Assembly (NCBI GenBank): GCA_002104945.1
Contig: MCFH01000036.1
Span: forward strand, 448,001 to 512,000
DNA: 64,000 bases
Direction of reading: 5' to 3'
Source: Piromyces finnis
Taxonomy: Eukaryota > Neocallimastigomycota > Neocallimastigomycetes > Neocallimastigales > Neocallimastigaceae
The notes under the pieces are model-generated. The model saw nothing but the letters and a program-made list of their open reading frames with translations. It searched no databases and was not told the DNA's origin. Positions 1 to 12,367 of the stretch are shown here, in pieces. A program made the position numbers and the translations under genes. Within the stretch, counting starts at the first letter, position 1. Every line of letters starts with the position of its first letter.

Positions 1-623
1 ACCTTCTTAGCACCACTTGGAAGCTTAATTCTGGTCTTACCATCTTCTGGGGAGTGACCAATAATAGTAGCGTAGTTACCGGAAGTACGAGCAATGCAAC
101 CACGGTCACCAGTCTTTTCTTCAACGTTACAGATGATAGTACCTTCTGGCATAGCAGCAACTGGAAGAATGTTACCAACGTTAAGGTTGGCTAATAATTT
201 AAAAAAATAAAATAAGCATAATTTAATAATCAATTATTTTCCATAAAACTTTTTTATAATACTTAAATATATACCCTTCTTTCCGGCGTAGATGAATTGA
301 CCAGTGTACATTCCTTCGGTAGCGACCATAAGGGTAGAAACTAAACGGTACTTGTATGGATCACGGAAAACAATTCTGGCAAGTGGAGCACCACGACCAG
401 CATCGTGAATGATTTCCTTAACAAGACCACGGACGTAACCGTTTCTAATATATTTTAATAATATCTCGTTAATATTAAGAACTTAATTATAAGTCATTAC
501 TTATTAATATTACCTTTCGGCGTAATCAAGAGGTCTCATTTGAGCAGCACCCTTTCTGTGTTTGGTGTGGGAGGTGAAAATTGAACCCGCACCCTTACGT
601 TGACCACGAATGACACGACCCAT
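1..623 (-). CDS. RPL2: 60S ribosomal protein uL2 (L8/L2 family), 5' part; three exons, truncated by window edge
   Basis: Core protein of the large ribosomal subunit, close to the peptidyl-transferase centre. Exons on the minus strand are 514-623, 275-444 and 1-190 (continues left). Introns are 445-513 (GTAATA...AG) and 191-274 (GTATAT...AG), and both junctions keep the frame. The visible product is about 156 residues of a family usually near 255. It starts [14 protein letters not shown] and includes [19 protein letters not shown] and the GNYATIIGH segment, typical of eukaryotic uL2. The start ATG at 621-623 gives the conserved N-terminus, so it is secure. Codon use is richer in C and G (ACC, GTC, GGT) than in neighbouring genes, as expected for a highly expressed gene. 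The C-terminal third, with the peptidyl-transferase-proximal loop, lies outside the window. Identification is near certain. Confidence 0.95.
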
Positions 624-1215
624 TTCGTATTACTATTAATACATATGATTTACAATTTTTTAAAAATTAAATAATTAAATTAATAATTCATCCATTATTT
701 TTTATTAAATACATTTATTAATTCTTTTTTTAAAAAATTCATTCATAAAACACATTATTACCTAATATGATACGTGTATGTTAAAAAGAGAAAGATCTTA
801 ATTTTTCCTCAACTTTCACTTATTTTGATAGAGTTCAAAAAAAATTATGGATTGGACCATATCTTGAAAAATTTATGTATAGCCAATCATATAAAACTAA
901 TATTTTTATTTATTCTATGTAGTACAAAATACGTAAAATAAAATACATGATGGTATTACAAAATTACTAGCTTAATACAAGTTTTAATTAATAATGAATA
1001 TATTTTTTTTTCTGAATTAGTTACATAAGAACATAAAATATAAATTTAAAAATATATTTTATTATACATATTATTTATAATTTAATTTTTAAATCAAAAT
1101 CTACATTTACATAAAATAATAATAATATATTCTAAATATTTTTATCTAACTTAATATATATAATATTAAATAAAATAATATAAAAAAAAAGCTTATCTAT
1201 AATCTAATTTAAACA
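624..1215. other. Intergenic: uL2 upstream region and 3' flank of the Zn2Cys6 gene
   Basis: 592 bases of AT-rich sequence between two minus-strand genes. It should hold the uL2 promoter on its left side and the 3' UTR of the transcription-factor gene on its right. I see no ORF, RNA gene or clear motif. Confidence 0.5.
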
Positions 1216-3995
1216 TTATTTATTATTAGGATTTAATGAAGAAATATCATTATCATCATTACTAAGATAATTATAATATGTATTAGATTGAAGTGATTGT
1301 GTATTTTTTTGTGGAGTAGGGTTTATAATATCTGATGGCATGTACAAATAATTAAAATTAGTGTTACTATTTTGAGTAAATGAATCTGAATTTGGTGTTA
1401 TATTTTTCGATATTATTTGTGGATATAAGTTAGTTGATGCTGTTGCAATATCATGAATTGGCAATGTAGTATACATTGGAATTGAATTATTTGTTTGACT
1501 TTCATTTATATTAAAAGAAACTTTACTATTAAGTAATTGTTTAGGTTGTGACGATGTTGAATATTGAGATAATGCAGGTATATCAATAGTTTTTATTGCA
1601 GCTTGAAGAGATAGCAATGAAGAGCTTGAGTTATTCTGACTAGAATCTGACTGATTCGATGATGGTTTTAATGAACTGTCATATAAAGAACCTTGTTGTT
1701 TAGAAATTATAATTGATTTTTCAGTTTGTATTTGTTGATGATAATTTGATGGAATAGTTGAATTATAAAAAAAATTATTTTGATTAGAGTTATTATCATT
1801 TTCTTTAATTACAACATCTGAATTTAGATTCTTCATTTTTATTGAATTAATTTCACCTGGATTACTTATTATATTTAAACTTGATGGCTCAACATTATTA
1901 TTAAAATATGAAATTTTATTGTTAGAATTAAAATAATTTTGAATACTATTTAAAATGGTAATGAAATTAATCCATTTAGAAGAAGCAATAATATTATCTG
2001 TTACTGTGTCGTTAAATGTTAGTTGAGAATAAGATAATGATATAGGGTTTGGGTCAATACCATTTGCAATACAAGCATATTCATAATCATAATCAAAAAA
2101 TTTACAAATTTCAAAGAAACGCTCTAAATAAATTCTGGCTATTCTCCACCGACTTCTAATAGAAAACAATAAAGATATATGAATAGCTAAAAATCTTTCA
2201 TATTTCTTGTCAGGTTTTAATGAATTAATTCTTGTATTTAAAATATTGACTAATATTACAATACAACTTTGAAATATACAAAAAATAAAAAATGGTGAAA
2301 TAATAGTAATACTATTTGTTTTATGTAAATTATCCAATATTTTCGTTATAGACTCAACAGATGACATACAGATATCATATGAATGAGATGAAAACCAATA
2401 ATTTCTTAAATTTAATGCTTCTTCAATATCTGTATTTGCATTATTTTTTATAATAGGTTGATGTAATAATAATAAAACAGTATAATAATTAACAAGTAAA
2501 AATGAATTTAACCAAATTGTTTTTACATTTGAATCAAATTTTTCAATATTTGAAATATCTTCTGGAAGAGATCTAAACCAATTTTTTAATGATGTATCAA
2601 GAAGAGTTATATCAGAATCAGTTGTGATGGAATATTCATTATTAATTTTTTCATGTTGATGTTCTTTAAATGTTAGAACTTTTCCAAAAAGCGCACCCAA
2701 TATAATTTGTCTTGAAAATAAATTTAATTCAACAGAGGTTGATGTAGGCATATAAGGTAATTCAGATTTAAAATAGATTTGCTGAAATTTTTGGGCTTCA
2801 TATTCCTCATCAGTTTTGATTTTTTCCCAAATATTAGAACTAACAGGTAAAGCAATAAAAGTATTATTTTCATCTATAAGTAGTGGTCTACCTGTAAAAG
2901 CACTAACATACTTATCCTTTATGAAAATAAATAAAATTAATAAAAATAAAAATAATTATATTTTTAAATTTAACTAAGAAATCATTTTTATTTTAAACAT
3001 GATAAATACATTTAAATAACAAATCCACCATAATCTCTTTCTATATTCCTTTTCAAATGGACCAATATCTTTTTCATCTTCACTAGAAATTTCAAAATTA
3101 TATTTTAAAAATTGAGCCATTCTATGAGCCATTCCAGAATATATCCTGTTTATATTATTAAAATTTTATTACTATATCTCAATTTAAAATAATTATTTTA
3201 ATTTATTACTAATTATAATTACCATTCCGAAGAACCAATAGACATTCCAGAAAAATGTACAGATAATATTATTAAGGCTTGCAAAGTTTCCATTGATGGT
3301 TCATTTAATTTTTGTTCTAATAAATATTTTACTTTTTTAAGTAATTCAGTTTCCGAACAATAATCTTCGGGGTTATCGATATATCTTGTTGATACTAAAT
3401 ACATAGTGTTAAGAAGTAAGGATGAAACTCTATTAATTGGCTTTATTTTATCGTAAAATGTTAATTCATGAATTACAGGCATATGTGAGTTAACGGATTT
3501 GAAGAAAATTTCTATTAATGGAAATATAACTTCTGTTTCCATTTCCTCGGGAATATCTTGAATAGTATTGAAATCATCATTTCCATTATTTAAATTTAAA
3601 TTTTCATTGCTTATTTCTTGATTTAAATTAGTATCATTATTGTTACAAATTGTATTTCTATTTTTCTCATTTACCTCTTTAATACAATTAACTTTAGAAT
3701 CATTTTTTGAATTTAAATCAACATTAATTTGATTTGAAAAGCTATTAATTCCTTGGTCCATTAAAAACGATTCCATATCTCGAATTTTCTTTTCCATAAT
3801 ACCTATATAACCTGCTCTAGGACCACGTTTTTTTGTTCTTGGCGAAAATACACAAGGAATTTTTGCATCGATACAATTGGAGCATGGATTGTTACCATTA
3901 CACTTTATTTTTTTTTTATGACAAGCATCACATGCCTTTGAAGATCTTTTTCTTTTTAATTTTAAAGTGTTGTTTTTATCTGTATCCTCAATCAT
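1216..3995 (-). CDS. Zn2Cys6 binuclear-cluster transcription factor with fungal_trans domain, 3 exons
   Basis: Predicted sequence-specific nuclear transcription factor. Exons on the minus strand are 3223-3995, 3010-3145 and 1216-2916, giving about 869 aa. The Zn2Cys6 cluster is at residues 22-48 with cysteines at 22, 25, 32, 38, 41 and 48, spaced C-x2-C-x6-C-x5-C-x2-C-x6-C, followed by a basic linker (KKRGPRAG). The middle region is fungal_trans-like: the exon 1/2 join makes EWIYSGMAHRMA and the exon 2/3 join makes RLWWICYLN then DKYVSAFTGRPLLI, both typical of the family. A donor at 3009 (GTATTT) was chosen because the nearer GT at 3020 would create an in-frame stop. The C-terminal half is Asn/Ser/Gln-rich and probably disordered. 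The target genes cannot be inferred. The neighbouring kinase gene is divergent, so the two share an intergenic region. Confidence 0.88.
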
Positions 3996-5027
3996 TTTAT
4001 TATATGCTTCTTTTTTTTCTTTTTTTTTATAAAAAAAAAGGGGTATAATTATTTCTATAAATTAATAATGGTGCAATTATTAAAATAATAATTTATATAT
4101 ATAAAGAAATAGTTTTTTTTTTTTAATAAAAAAAGAAGAAAGAAAAAATAATGTAATTTTAATATAATAAAATAAACGAATTTTAATAGATGAAAAAATA
4201 TTTAGTTTTTATATTTTTAAAAAATTACAAAAAAACATTTGCTTCGTCTACATCTTAATTTTTATAGTTTTAACACTGCTAAAATTTCAATAATCAAAAA
4301 AAAAAAAAAGGTTAAATATTTTTTAATTTTTTAATATAAAAACAACAAATTAGGTTAAAATTTTTAATTCTAACCCGTTAGATTTATTAAATTAAAGATA
4401 GGATAGCTCTTTAAAAAGTGTTTTGTATATTTTGAGAATTGTATTAATTATTATATTGATACCATTAATTAATTATTGATCACCAACAGTAGTAATTTAT
4501 ATTCATGTTTATTAAAAATTTGTATTCCAAAATATGATAACATACAATAACAAATTAATATCGAAGCAAAAAATCTATTCAACGAACTCAAATGGTTAAA
4601 TACTAAGTAATAGGATAATAGGATATATACAACGTTTTTCAAAAAAAAGCTACAATTTAATATGATTTTTATATATAGGAGAAATGGACTTTGTAGTAGT
4701 TAAAAGAATCAAAAATTAAAATTATCTAAAAATTATAATTATATATAAATAATACAATTTTTTGTTGTATACTCAAGTCTTTTATCTTTCATATCTTTCA
4801 TATTTGATATTTAAGAAAAGTTATTTAGTTTATAAATAAATGAATATTAATATATACTAAATAAATTAAATTTAGTGAATAATTAAATAAATTTAAACTT
4901 CAACTTAAAAGTATATATTTAATATAACTTAAATAAAAATAGAATAAAATAAAGACTGTAGTAAAACATAATTGATAATTAACAATTTCAAATAAAGACA
5001 AATTAAAGGAAAACAAAAACAAAAACA

Positions 5028-5115
<88 letters not shown>

Positions 5116-6056
5116 TAAACAAAAAACAAAGAAAAAAAAAAAAAAAAAAAATTCAAAAATTCAAAAATAAATATAGAAACAAAAATAACAAAAATAATTG
5201 TATATATTATATTAATATTTTATTTAATAAATTATAATTAAAAGTTAGTAATTATTATCAATCAGAAATTATAATTAAATTTCTTTATTTTATTTTATTT
5301 TTTTTTATCTTTTAAATAATCAAATATCATTTATCTATTTATACGATTATTTATATATATAGATTGTAGGAATTGAGGTTCATTTTAAATATATATAATA
5401 ATAAAGATGTTGAATTAAATAATAATACAATACAATTCAGGAATTGATTAAAATGCAAAATATATTGTTTTAATTATAATATATATATATATACCATAGC
5501 TATTCAAATAAGTTTAATATTGTATAGCTTTTTTTATTATTGTTTTTTTTTTTTAATAAAATAATAGCTGAAGTAACAATTTTTTTAATATCTATTAATA
5601 GTAATAACAATAAAAAATAAAAAAAAAAACAATAATTAATCTACTATATAAATTGAAATTTTGAAAAAAATTAATATTTTTTAGTTATCAATTAGTAGTT
5701 AAAATATAAAAAGTATTCTTTCCACTTTTCTTTCTTTCTTTTATTTATTTATATTTTTACTAGCATTTTTGTATATATCAATAATAAATATTAAACAATA
5801 AACATTTTAGTAGATTTTTTATTTATATTTATTTTAACTATCTTTATTATAATTCATAAAAGAATATTTTTATTTTTATTTTCTTCTTAAGAGTACAGTA
5901 CAAAAAATATATATAAATGATAAAGACAATTTTGTAAGGTTTCTTTGATTAAATTAAATTTGAAATTTAAATTAAAATTTTGTTTCTTTATATCCTATTT
6001 AGTAACAAAAAATAAAAAATAAACAACAACAACAACAATAGTAAGATAAAACAAAA
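3996..6056. other. Divergent intergenic region between Zn2Cys6 factor and HRI-like kinase
   Basis: About 2.06 kb of AT-rich DNA separating two divergent genes, so it must hold both promoters. No gene or RNA is visible. It contains poly(A)/poly(T) tracts, a TAA microsatellite listed separately, and a CAA-rich leader just before the kinase ATG (about 6024-6040). Confidence 0.5.
5029..5111. repeat. (TAA)n microsatellite
   Basis: About 27 uninterrupted TAA/ATA units in the intergenic region upstream of the HRI-like kinase, followed by a long A tract. An apparent tyrosine-run reading frame on the minus strand here is only the repeat. Confidence 0.95.
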
Positions 6057-9000
6057 ATGTCAAACAGCGATAATAAAAATTTTATAGGGACTAATTCTTT
6101 ACATATTGAAGAATTAGGAAGTGATTATTCATCTTCAAAAGATTTATATGAGGAATCAAGTTCGAAATTCAATAATTACGATGAAAACGTTTTTCAATTT
6201 AATTCAAACAACAACAACAACAATAATAATTCCTTTGATGTTTCGAGGAATGACATAAATGGTAAGTAATTAAAAAATAAATATGTATTTTTAATATATT
6301 TGATTTCTACATAAAATATAAGATTAATTTACTAATTTTTAAATTTCAAGATATCGTATATTCAAACAGTAATAAAGAAAATTTGAAATATAAGTTAGTT
6401 AAACAAAATTCAGAAAGAAATAATCGACAAGGAAGATTACTATTAGTATCATTATTAGAAAACTTTTGTGCGATGTATGATCAATCACCACAAACAAATC
6501 AACAACTTTTTTATGTTATATGTAAACAATTATCAAAAATGGGTGTAATATATATATATATATAAATATTTTGTTTATTATATATGTAATAATGAAAATA
6601 TCAAATTTAATAATAGATAATAGAAGAAGAAGATTTTATGGAGGAGTTAGCTTCTGTACGTTCAACATATAAAAAAGCATTTAAACAGTTAATAATTCAA
6701 GCGTTGATGGCGATAAGGGTATTTAAAATTTTGAGTATTTACAATTGTGTTTAATATATGAAATTTAAACATTATAAATACAAAAATACATTATAGGAAG
6801 AAAATATGTATAATTCAAGATCATTGTTAATGCCCCCATCAGTTGATGATTTGAAATCATCAACATCAGATAATAATATGGAAAATTTTCAAAGGTAATA
6901 TAAAATTATAGGTATTATATTATTACTTATTATTAAAGTTTTACATTTAACAATATCATAATAAATGTATGGTATAGTAATTCATATGGAAGTTCAATAC
7001 CAAATTTTAAAACTTTTGAAGAGAATATGAAAAGTAATAATATTTTAGATTTTCTTGATTTTGGAAGAAGTCGTTACTTAGATGATTTTATTCAAATAAG
7101 GAGGTTAGGAAAAGGTGCGTTTGGTGCAGTATTTGAAGTAAGTAATTATCATATAGGTTTAATACGATAATAAAAATTGAAATATAATTTTAGCTAATTT
7201 ACTTTATATATGATATATACTGTAAAGGCTGAAAATAAGCTTGATGGTCTAAGATATGCTGTAAAAATTATAAGAATACCTTCATTAAAAGATTTATTTA
7301 TTGACAAGGTAATATTTATGTTTGTATATTTATGCATAACATGTTCAAAATTAAGATTTATACATTTATTTATAATATTATTTAGATTATAAATGAAGTT
7401 AAATTTTTGGCACGGTTGGATCATAAAAATGTTATAAGATATTATTCAGCATGGTTAGATAATGATTCACCAGTTTTTTTCATAAGTGATGATGATGATT
7501 CAGAATTTGAATCCGAAGAGGATGAAGATGAAATATTTGAAACCAATAATATGAATAATAATATAAAATTTATAAATGACCCTTTTTTTATAAGAAATCA
7601 AGCATATCCACAAGTGCCATTTGATCCTTCGTCATATAGTAGCAGAGGAATATATATAGAAGAATTAGACTCAGATATATCATTATCTTCATCCAAGTTA
7701 TTTGATAAACGGAGTGTATATTCAACATCTAATAGATCAACACTGAATCCTCAACCTAGTTATCAGTCTAGTCATTCCTTTAATAGCAGATATAGTAGGA
7801 GTTATAATAGAACCAGTAATTTAGGAAGTTATAATAGCAATAATTTTAGATTTTATGATGATGATAATAAAAATATTTCAAAAACAGTTATGGATAATAA
7901 TTTAAATAAACATAACCAAATAAATACTATCATAAAGGACTCTGTTAATAATGATTTATCAAAAAATAAAAATAGTAAAAGTTGTTTTGATGATAATGAA
8001 AAAAATAAAAATAAAAGTAATTTAAAATTTAATCAAAAAATATATGAGAGTGAAACTGAAACAAATACAGATATAAGTTTGGAAATTGAATTTGAAAAAA
8101 ATTCTTCTAATGATGATATTGAATCATCGTTAGATTCTGATATGGAAACAAATTCAGATTTAAATACAAATTCAAATACAAATACTACTTCAGAATCCGA
8201 GACAGAAACAGAAAGTGAGACAGAATCAGAATCTGATAATGAATCAAAATTTCAATTAAGGCCAAAAGCCGTGTCGAATCATAATGTAAATGAAGCAGAA
8301 ATAGAAACTACAAATAGTACTCACATGGAAACTGATGAAACTAGTATTTCAATAGAATTTCAAAAAACAGAAGAAAGTTCCACGTCTTCTTTATCAGATC
8401 CAGAGAGTGTTACTCATTCATTTTATGTGAATCCAAAAGATATAAATGACTGTGAAGAAAATAGTAGCCAGAGTGAAGAGGCAGATTATGATAATAACCT
8501 CGAAGATATGGAGGATGATGATTTCTTTAATAATAGTTCATTTTTGTCACCTTATCATATTAATAATTCATTTAAAAGCAACTCTAATATTCTTAATAAT
8601 AATAAAGCTAGAAGTAATAATAAGACTCAAGAAAATATAATGTTAGAATTAAAAACTGTAAGTGATTTTAATATAAAAATGACTAAGAACAAAAATCTTA
8701 CTGCTAAAGATATTCAATATAATGTTCATTCAGAGGAAACTAGAAGTGTAAGAAAATTTGAAAAAAAATTTGGGGTAAATGGTAAAGAATATGAAATTAA
8801 GATTGATAAAGTAGTTGATAATAATAGTAGCTTGAATGCATATTATAATTCAAAAATTAATGTAAAGTCACGGCATAATAATTTTGATGGTAGTTTGAAG
8901 GCTAATTATACACATAAAATAAATAAACAAAATCTTAATTTGTCTGATATACACTCTTCAAAAGATAGTCTTAAAAATAATTTATATGATAATGAATTAA

Positions 9001-11333
9001 TATTTATGATGGAAAATGAAGTATCTCAAGATGATGCATTTTTGATGAAGGATTCATCAAATAAAAAACTAAATACTAAATTAGGTAAATTTATTTATTT
9101 TAAATTAGTATATTATACAATAATTCATAAATATATAAAATAATATTTATTTTTTAATTTTAAAAATACATTATAACAAAATTTATAATTAGAGCAAGAA
9201 CAAAACAGAAATATTGGTTTTACTTTAACTAAAACAAGTAAGGAAGAAGAAGATAATGATATTACCTTAAATTCTAAGCCAATAAACTCAAATAAGACTT
9301 TTGATTCTGTTAAATATAAAGACAATTTATCACGGTCTATTCCAATAAATATTAATAGAAAGAAATGGAGAGATACAAAATACTCAAATTCATATATAGA
9401 TAGAACTAATATAAAAATGAAAGAAAGTAAAGATAGTTTATCATCAAGTTATCCAGAATATGTTTCTTCTTCAATTTCATTTTCTAAACAAATTGAAATG
9501 ATGGATTTAAGCAATTTAAGCAAATTAAGTAAAGAAAATACCATAAATAGCTCATTACCAAATAATTCAGTTTTTTCAGAGTCAAATCAAAATATACCTA
9601 GTAATTCATTCATTTCAAAATCATCAAAAAAAGCATCATTATACTCTAAAGCAACTTCAAATCATTCAAAAATTCAGAACTCAAATAATAAAATTATTCT
9701 TAACACGAAACCAAAAATAAATAAAAAAAAGAAAGAAAAGGCGGCTTCTCAATCTGATATTATATTATGTATTCAAATGCAACTCTGTCAAGTTACTCTC
9801 CATGATTACTTACAAGATAGAAATAAATTATTAAATGAATCAAGTAATTTAGTTGATGAAAAAGGTTATCCTCTTATTGATGAAGAAGAAAATTATCACA
9901 TTTGGTGTGATGTCATTGAAGGGGTTAAATATATCCATTCTAAGGGATTAATTCATAGGTACGTAGTTAAAAATATTATATATAAGAAAATAATTTAATT
10001 AATAAGAATAAAAAACTATTTTAATATACTAAAATTTTAATATATATATATTCTAAATAATTATAATTTATATAGGGATATAAAACCAAATAATATTTTT
10101 TGGGTACCAAATGATCCTAATGTATCACCCAAACTTAAACTAAAACTAAAAGAAGGTGTATGGAAATTAGGTGATTTTGGACTTATGACATCAGATATGC
10201 AAAATGAATTAGGCAAATTTTCCAGTACTAATAATTCTAATAATAATAATGATAATCACAACAAAAACAACAAAAATGAAAATAAAAGCAATTATACTAG
10301 TATTGGAAGCCAGAATATATCAAATTTGGCAAGTAATAGCAATTCCGATGAACAGAATTGTACTAAGTTAGCTAATTATCTTCCACAGTCATCTCATACT
10401 ATTGGAATTGGGACTGTTAGTGTAAGTAAAATATAAAATGATAATTTTATAAAGATTGATATAGAATTGTAAAAAATAATAAATAAGTAGAATAACATAT
10501 ATTTTGTTCATTTATTAATTTTATGTAATTTAAAATATATATTAATAAAATCTAGTATGGATCACCTGAACAATTGGATGTTAATAACACCAATCCATAT
10601 AATTATACCATTCAATCAGATATATATCCATTAGGTATAATTCTTTTTGAATTGTATTTCCCATTTTCAACAGCAATGGAAAGAGCTAAAGCATTTTATG
10701 ATCTAAGAGAAAAACAAATATTACCAGAAAAATTCGTAAAAAGATTTCCACAGGAAGCGGCTATTGTATTATGGTTAACTCAAAAAGATCCAGAAAAGCG
10801 TCCAACTGTCAATGAACTTTATAATTGGAATGTTTCAACCATTATTAAATCTAAATTCTCAAAACAATTCACTACAAAAGTAAGTTCATCTACTATTGAT
10901 GATATAACAAAGGGTGATATATTAAATGGTGGAATTATTATTAGTAAAGAAATTGAAAATAATCAACAAATACATTCAAATATCGTAAGCTTATTATTAT
11001 CATTATTATTATATTTAAATTTATACATTAATAAAATACATATTAAAATCATTAGCAATTAAATGATATTTTTATTAACTACATTTTTTTTTTAATTTTA
11101 TTTTATTTTAAAAAAACTATAATAATTAGAATTTTAGTGAAAATATGCTTTTGTTGTCGAACTTTTTAGAACTATCGATGAAAGACAAAATTATAAAATC
11201 GAAAGAGGAAGAAAACATAGCATTAAAGAAGCAAATTGAAAATATAAAAGCAAAAGAGGAAGAAAATTTAGCTTTAAAAAAGCGAATTCAAGAATTAGAA
11301 TTACAATTGTCAAATAAAAATGAAAATAAGTAA
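6057..11333 (+). CDS. EIF2AK1: HRI-type eIF2-alpha kinase (EIF2AK1-like) with giant kinase insert, 11 exons
   Basis: Predicted to phosphorylate eIF2-alpha and lower translation initiation under stress. Exons: 6057-6261, 6351-6544, 6617-6718, 6797-6894, 6978-7137, 7228-7308, 7386-9084, 9193-9958, 10076-10421, 10556-10984, 11130-11333; about 1,427 aa. The N-terminal region (RLLLVSLLENFCAMYD, FYVICKQLSKMG) resembles the HRI N-terminal domain. Kinase features: G-loop GKGAFGAVF (about 245-252), AENKLDGLRYAVK with VAIK-type Lys near 266, HRDIKPNN with catalytic Asp near 1103, DFG Asp near 1135, and SPEQL instead of APE, as in eIF2 kinases. The segment IILFELYFPFSTAMERAKAF is very HRI-like. A C-terminal coiled coil (about 1380-1425) also matches HRI. 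The insert between lobes (about 306-1035) is Asn/Ser/Glu-rich and far longer than in animal HRI. I see no Cys-Pro heme-regulatory dipeptide. The exon 5/6 join uses acceptor AAAG at 7227, which keeps the HRI alignment without a gap. Confidence 0.88.
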
Positions 11334-12045
11334 AGAACAATATAAAATAATAATTTTATAAATTAATAAATAACAAAATAAAATAATTATTTAATTATTT
11401 TTTATCATTACTATTGTCCAAAAATATAATGTATATAACAAATATAATAATTTTTATATAAATACCCTATATATATATTTTATAAATTTTATTTATTTAT
11501 TTGATGGATAGAGAAATGCAATAAAACTTTAAAATATTATATAATTATATTATATTTAGTCTCACAATTTTTATTTAAATGATGTTTTTATTTAGTTCTA
11601 ATTTAAATAAAATTTTAAAATTTTGATATTAGAATATACAAATATAATTAATTTTATATTTATATTTTAGTATTTGTTTTTGCTTTATTCAATTGATAGA
11701 AAAATAGTGAATTTGTAACACTTATTTTTTTTTTAACTTTTTATTTATATGGTATATGAGGAACAAAAAAGTTTATTTTAATAATTATCAGTAAAAAATA
11801 CAATATAATACAAAAAAATAAAAAAAAAGTTGCATATTTATATGTTTATATCAATATATCAATATAGATAAATAATCTTTTTTTTTTTCTATTTTATTTT
11901 ATTTTATTTTATTTTATTTTATTTTAATTCTAATCTTTATAAAGAATGGATTATTCATAAATAAAATTTATCTTTTTTATTTTATTAATCCAATAACATT
12001 TATTTTAAATATTAAATAAGAAATTAATAAAAAGTATATTTTTTA

Positions 12046-12078
<33 letters not shown>

Positions 12079-12367
12079 AAATAGCAAAAAGAAGAAATAA
12101 AATAATAGTTAAAGTAAAAAAAAAAAAAAAAAAAAATTAAGAAATAAAGAAAAGAAAAGGAAATAAATAAAAAAAAAAATAGTAAAATTATATTAATATA
12201 AAAAAAGAAAAAGAAAGAAAATAAATAGAATAGTAAATTATCTAATAAAAATTATATAAGAATATCATTGTCATTATCATAGATAACAACTAGAGTTAAT
12301 GAATTAATAATAAATCTTTGATAGCATTTTTAGTAATAATAAATATTTTGTAAAATTGAAGAATAAA
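11334..12367. other. Intergenic between HRI-like kinase and GAA1
   Basis: About 1 kb of very AT-rich DNA holding the kinase 3' flank and the GAA1 promoter. It contains an ATTTT pentanucleotide repeat (about 11890-11926), a short TAA run near 12047 and poly(A) tracts. No gene is visible. Confidence 0.5.
11890..11926. repeat. (ATTTT)n pentanucleotide repeat
   Basis: About seven tandem ATTTT units, uninterrupted, in the 3' flank of the kinase gene. Confidence 0.9.

Noticed and set aside
4929-5156. ORF coding a long tyrosine run on the minus strand
   Set aside because: It is a readout of the TAA microsatellite with poly(A) flanks; no real protein features.
7138-7227. Acceptor at 7193 for the kinase exon 6
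   Set aside because: It puts the kinase sequence out of frame and meets stops; the AG at 7227 joins VFE to AENKLDG exactly as in HRI.
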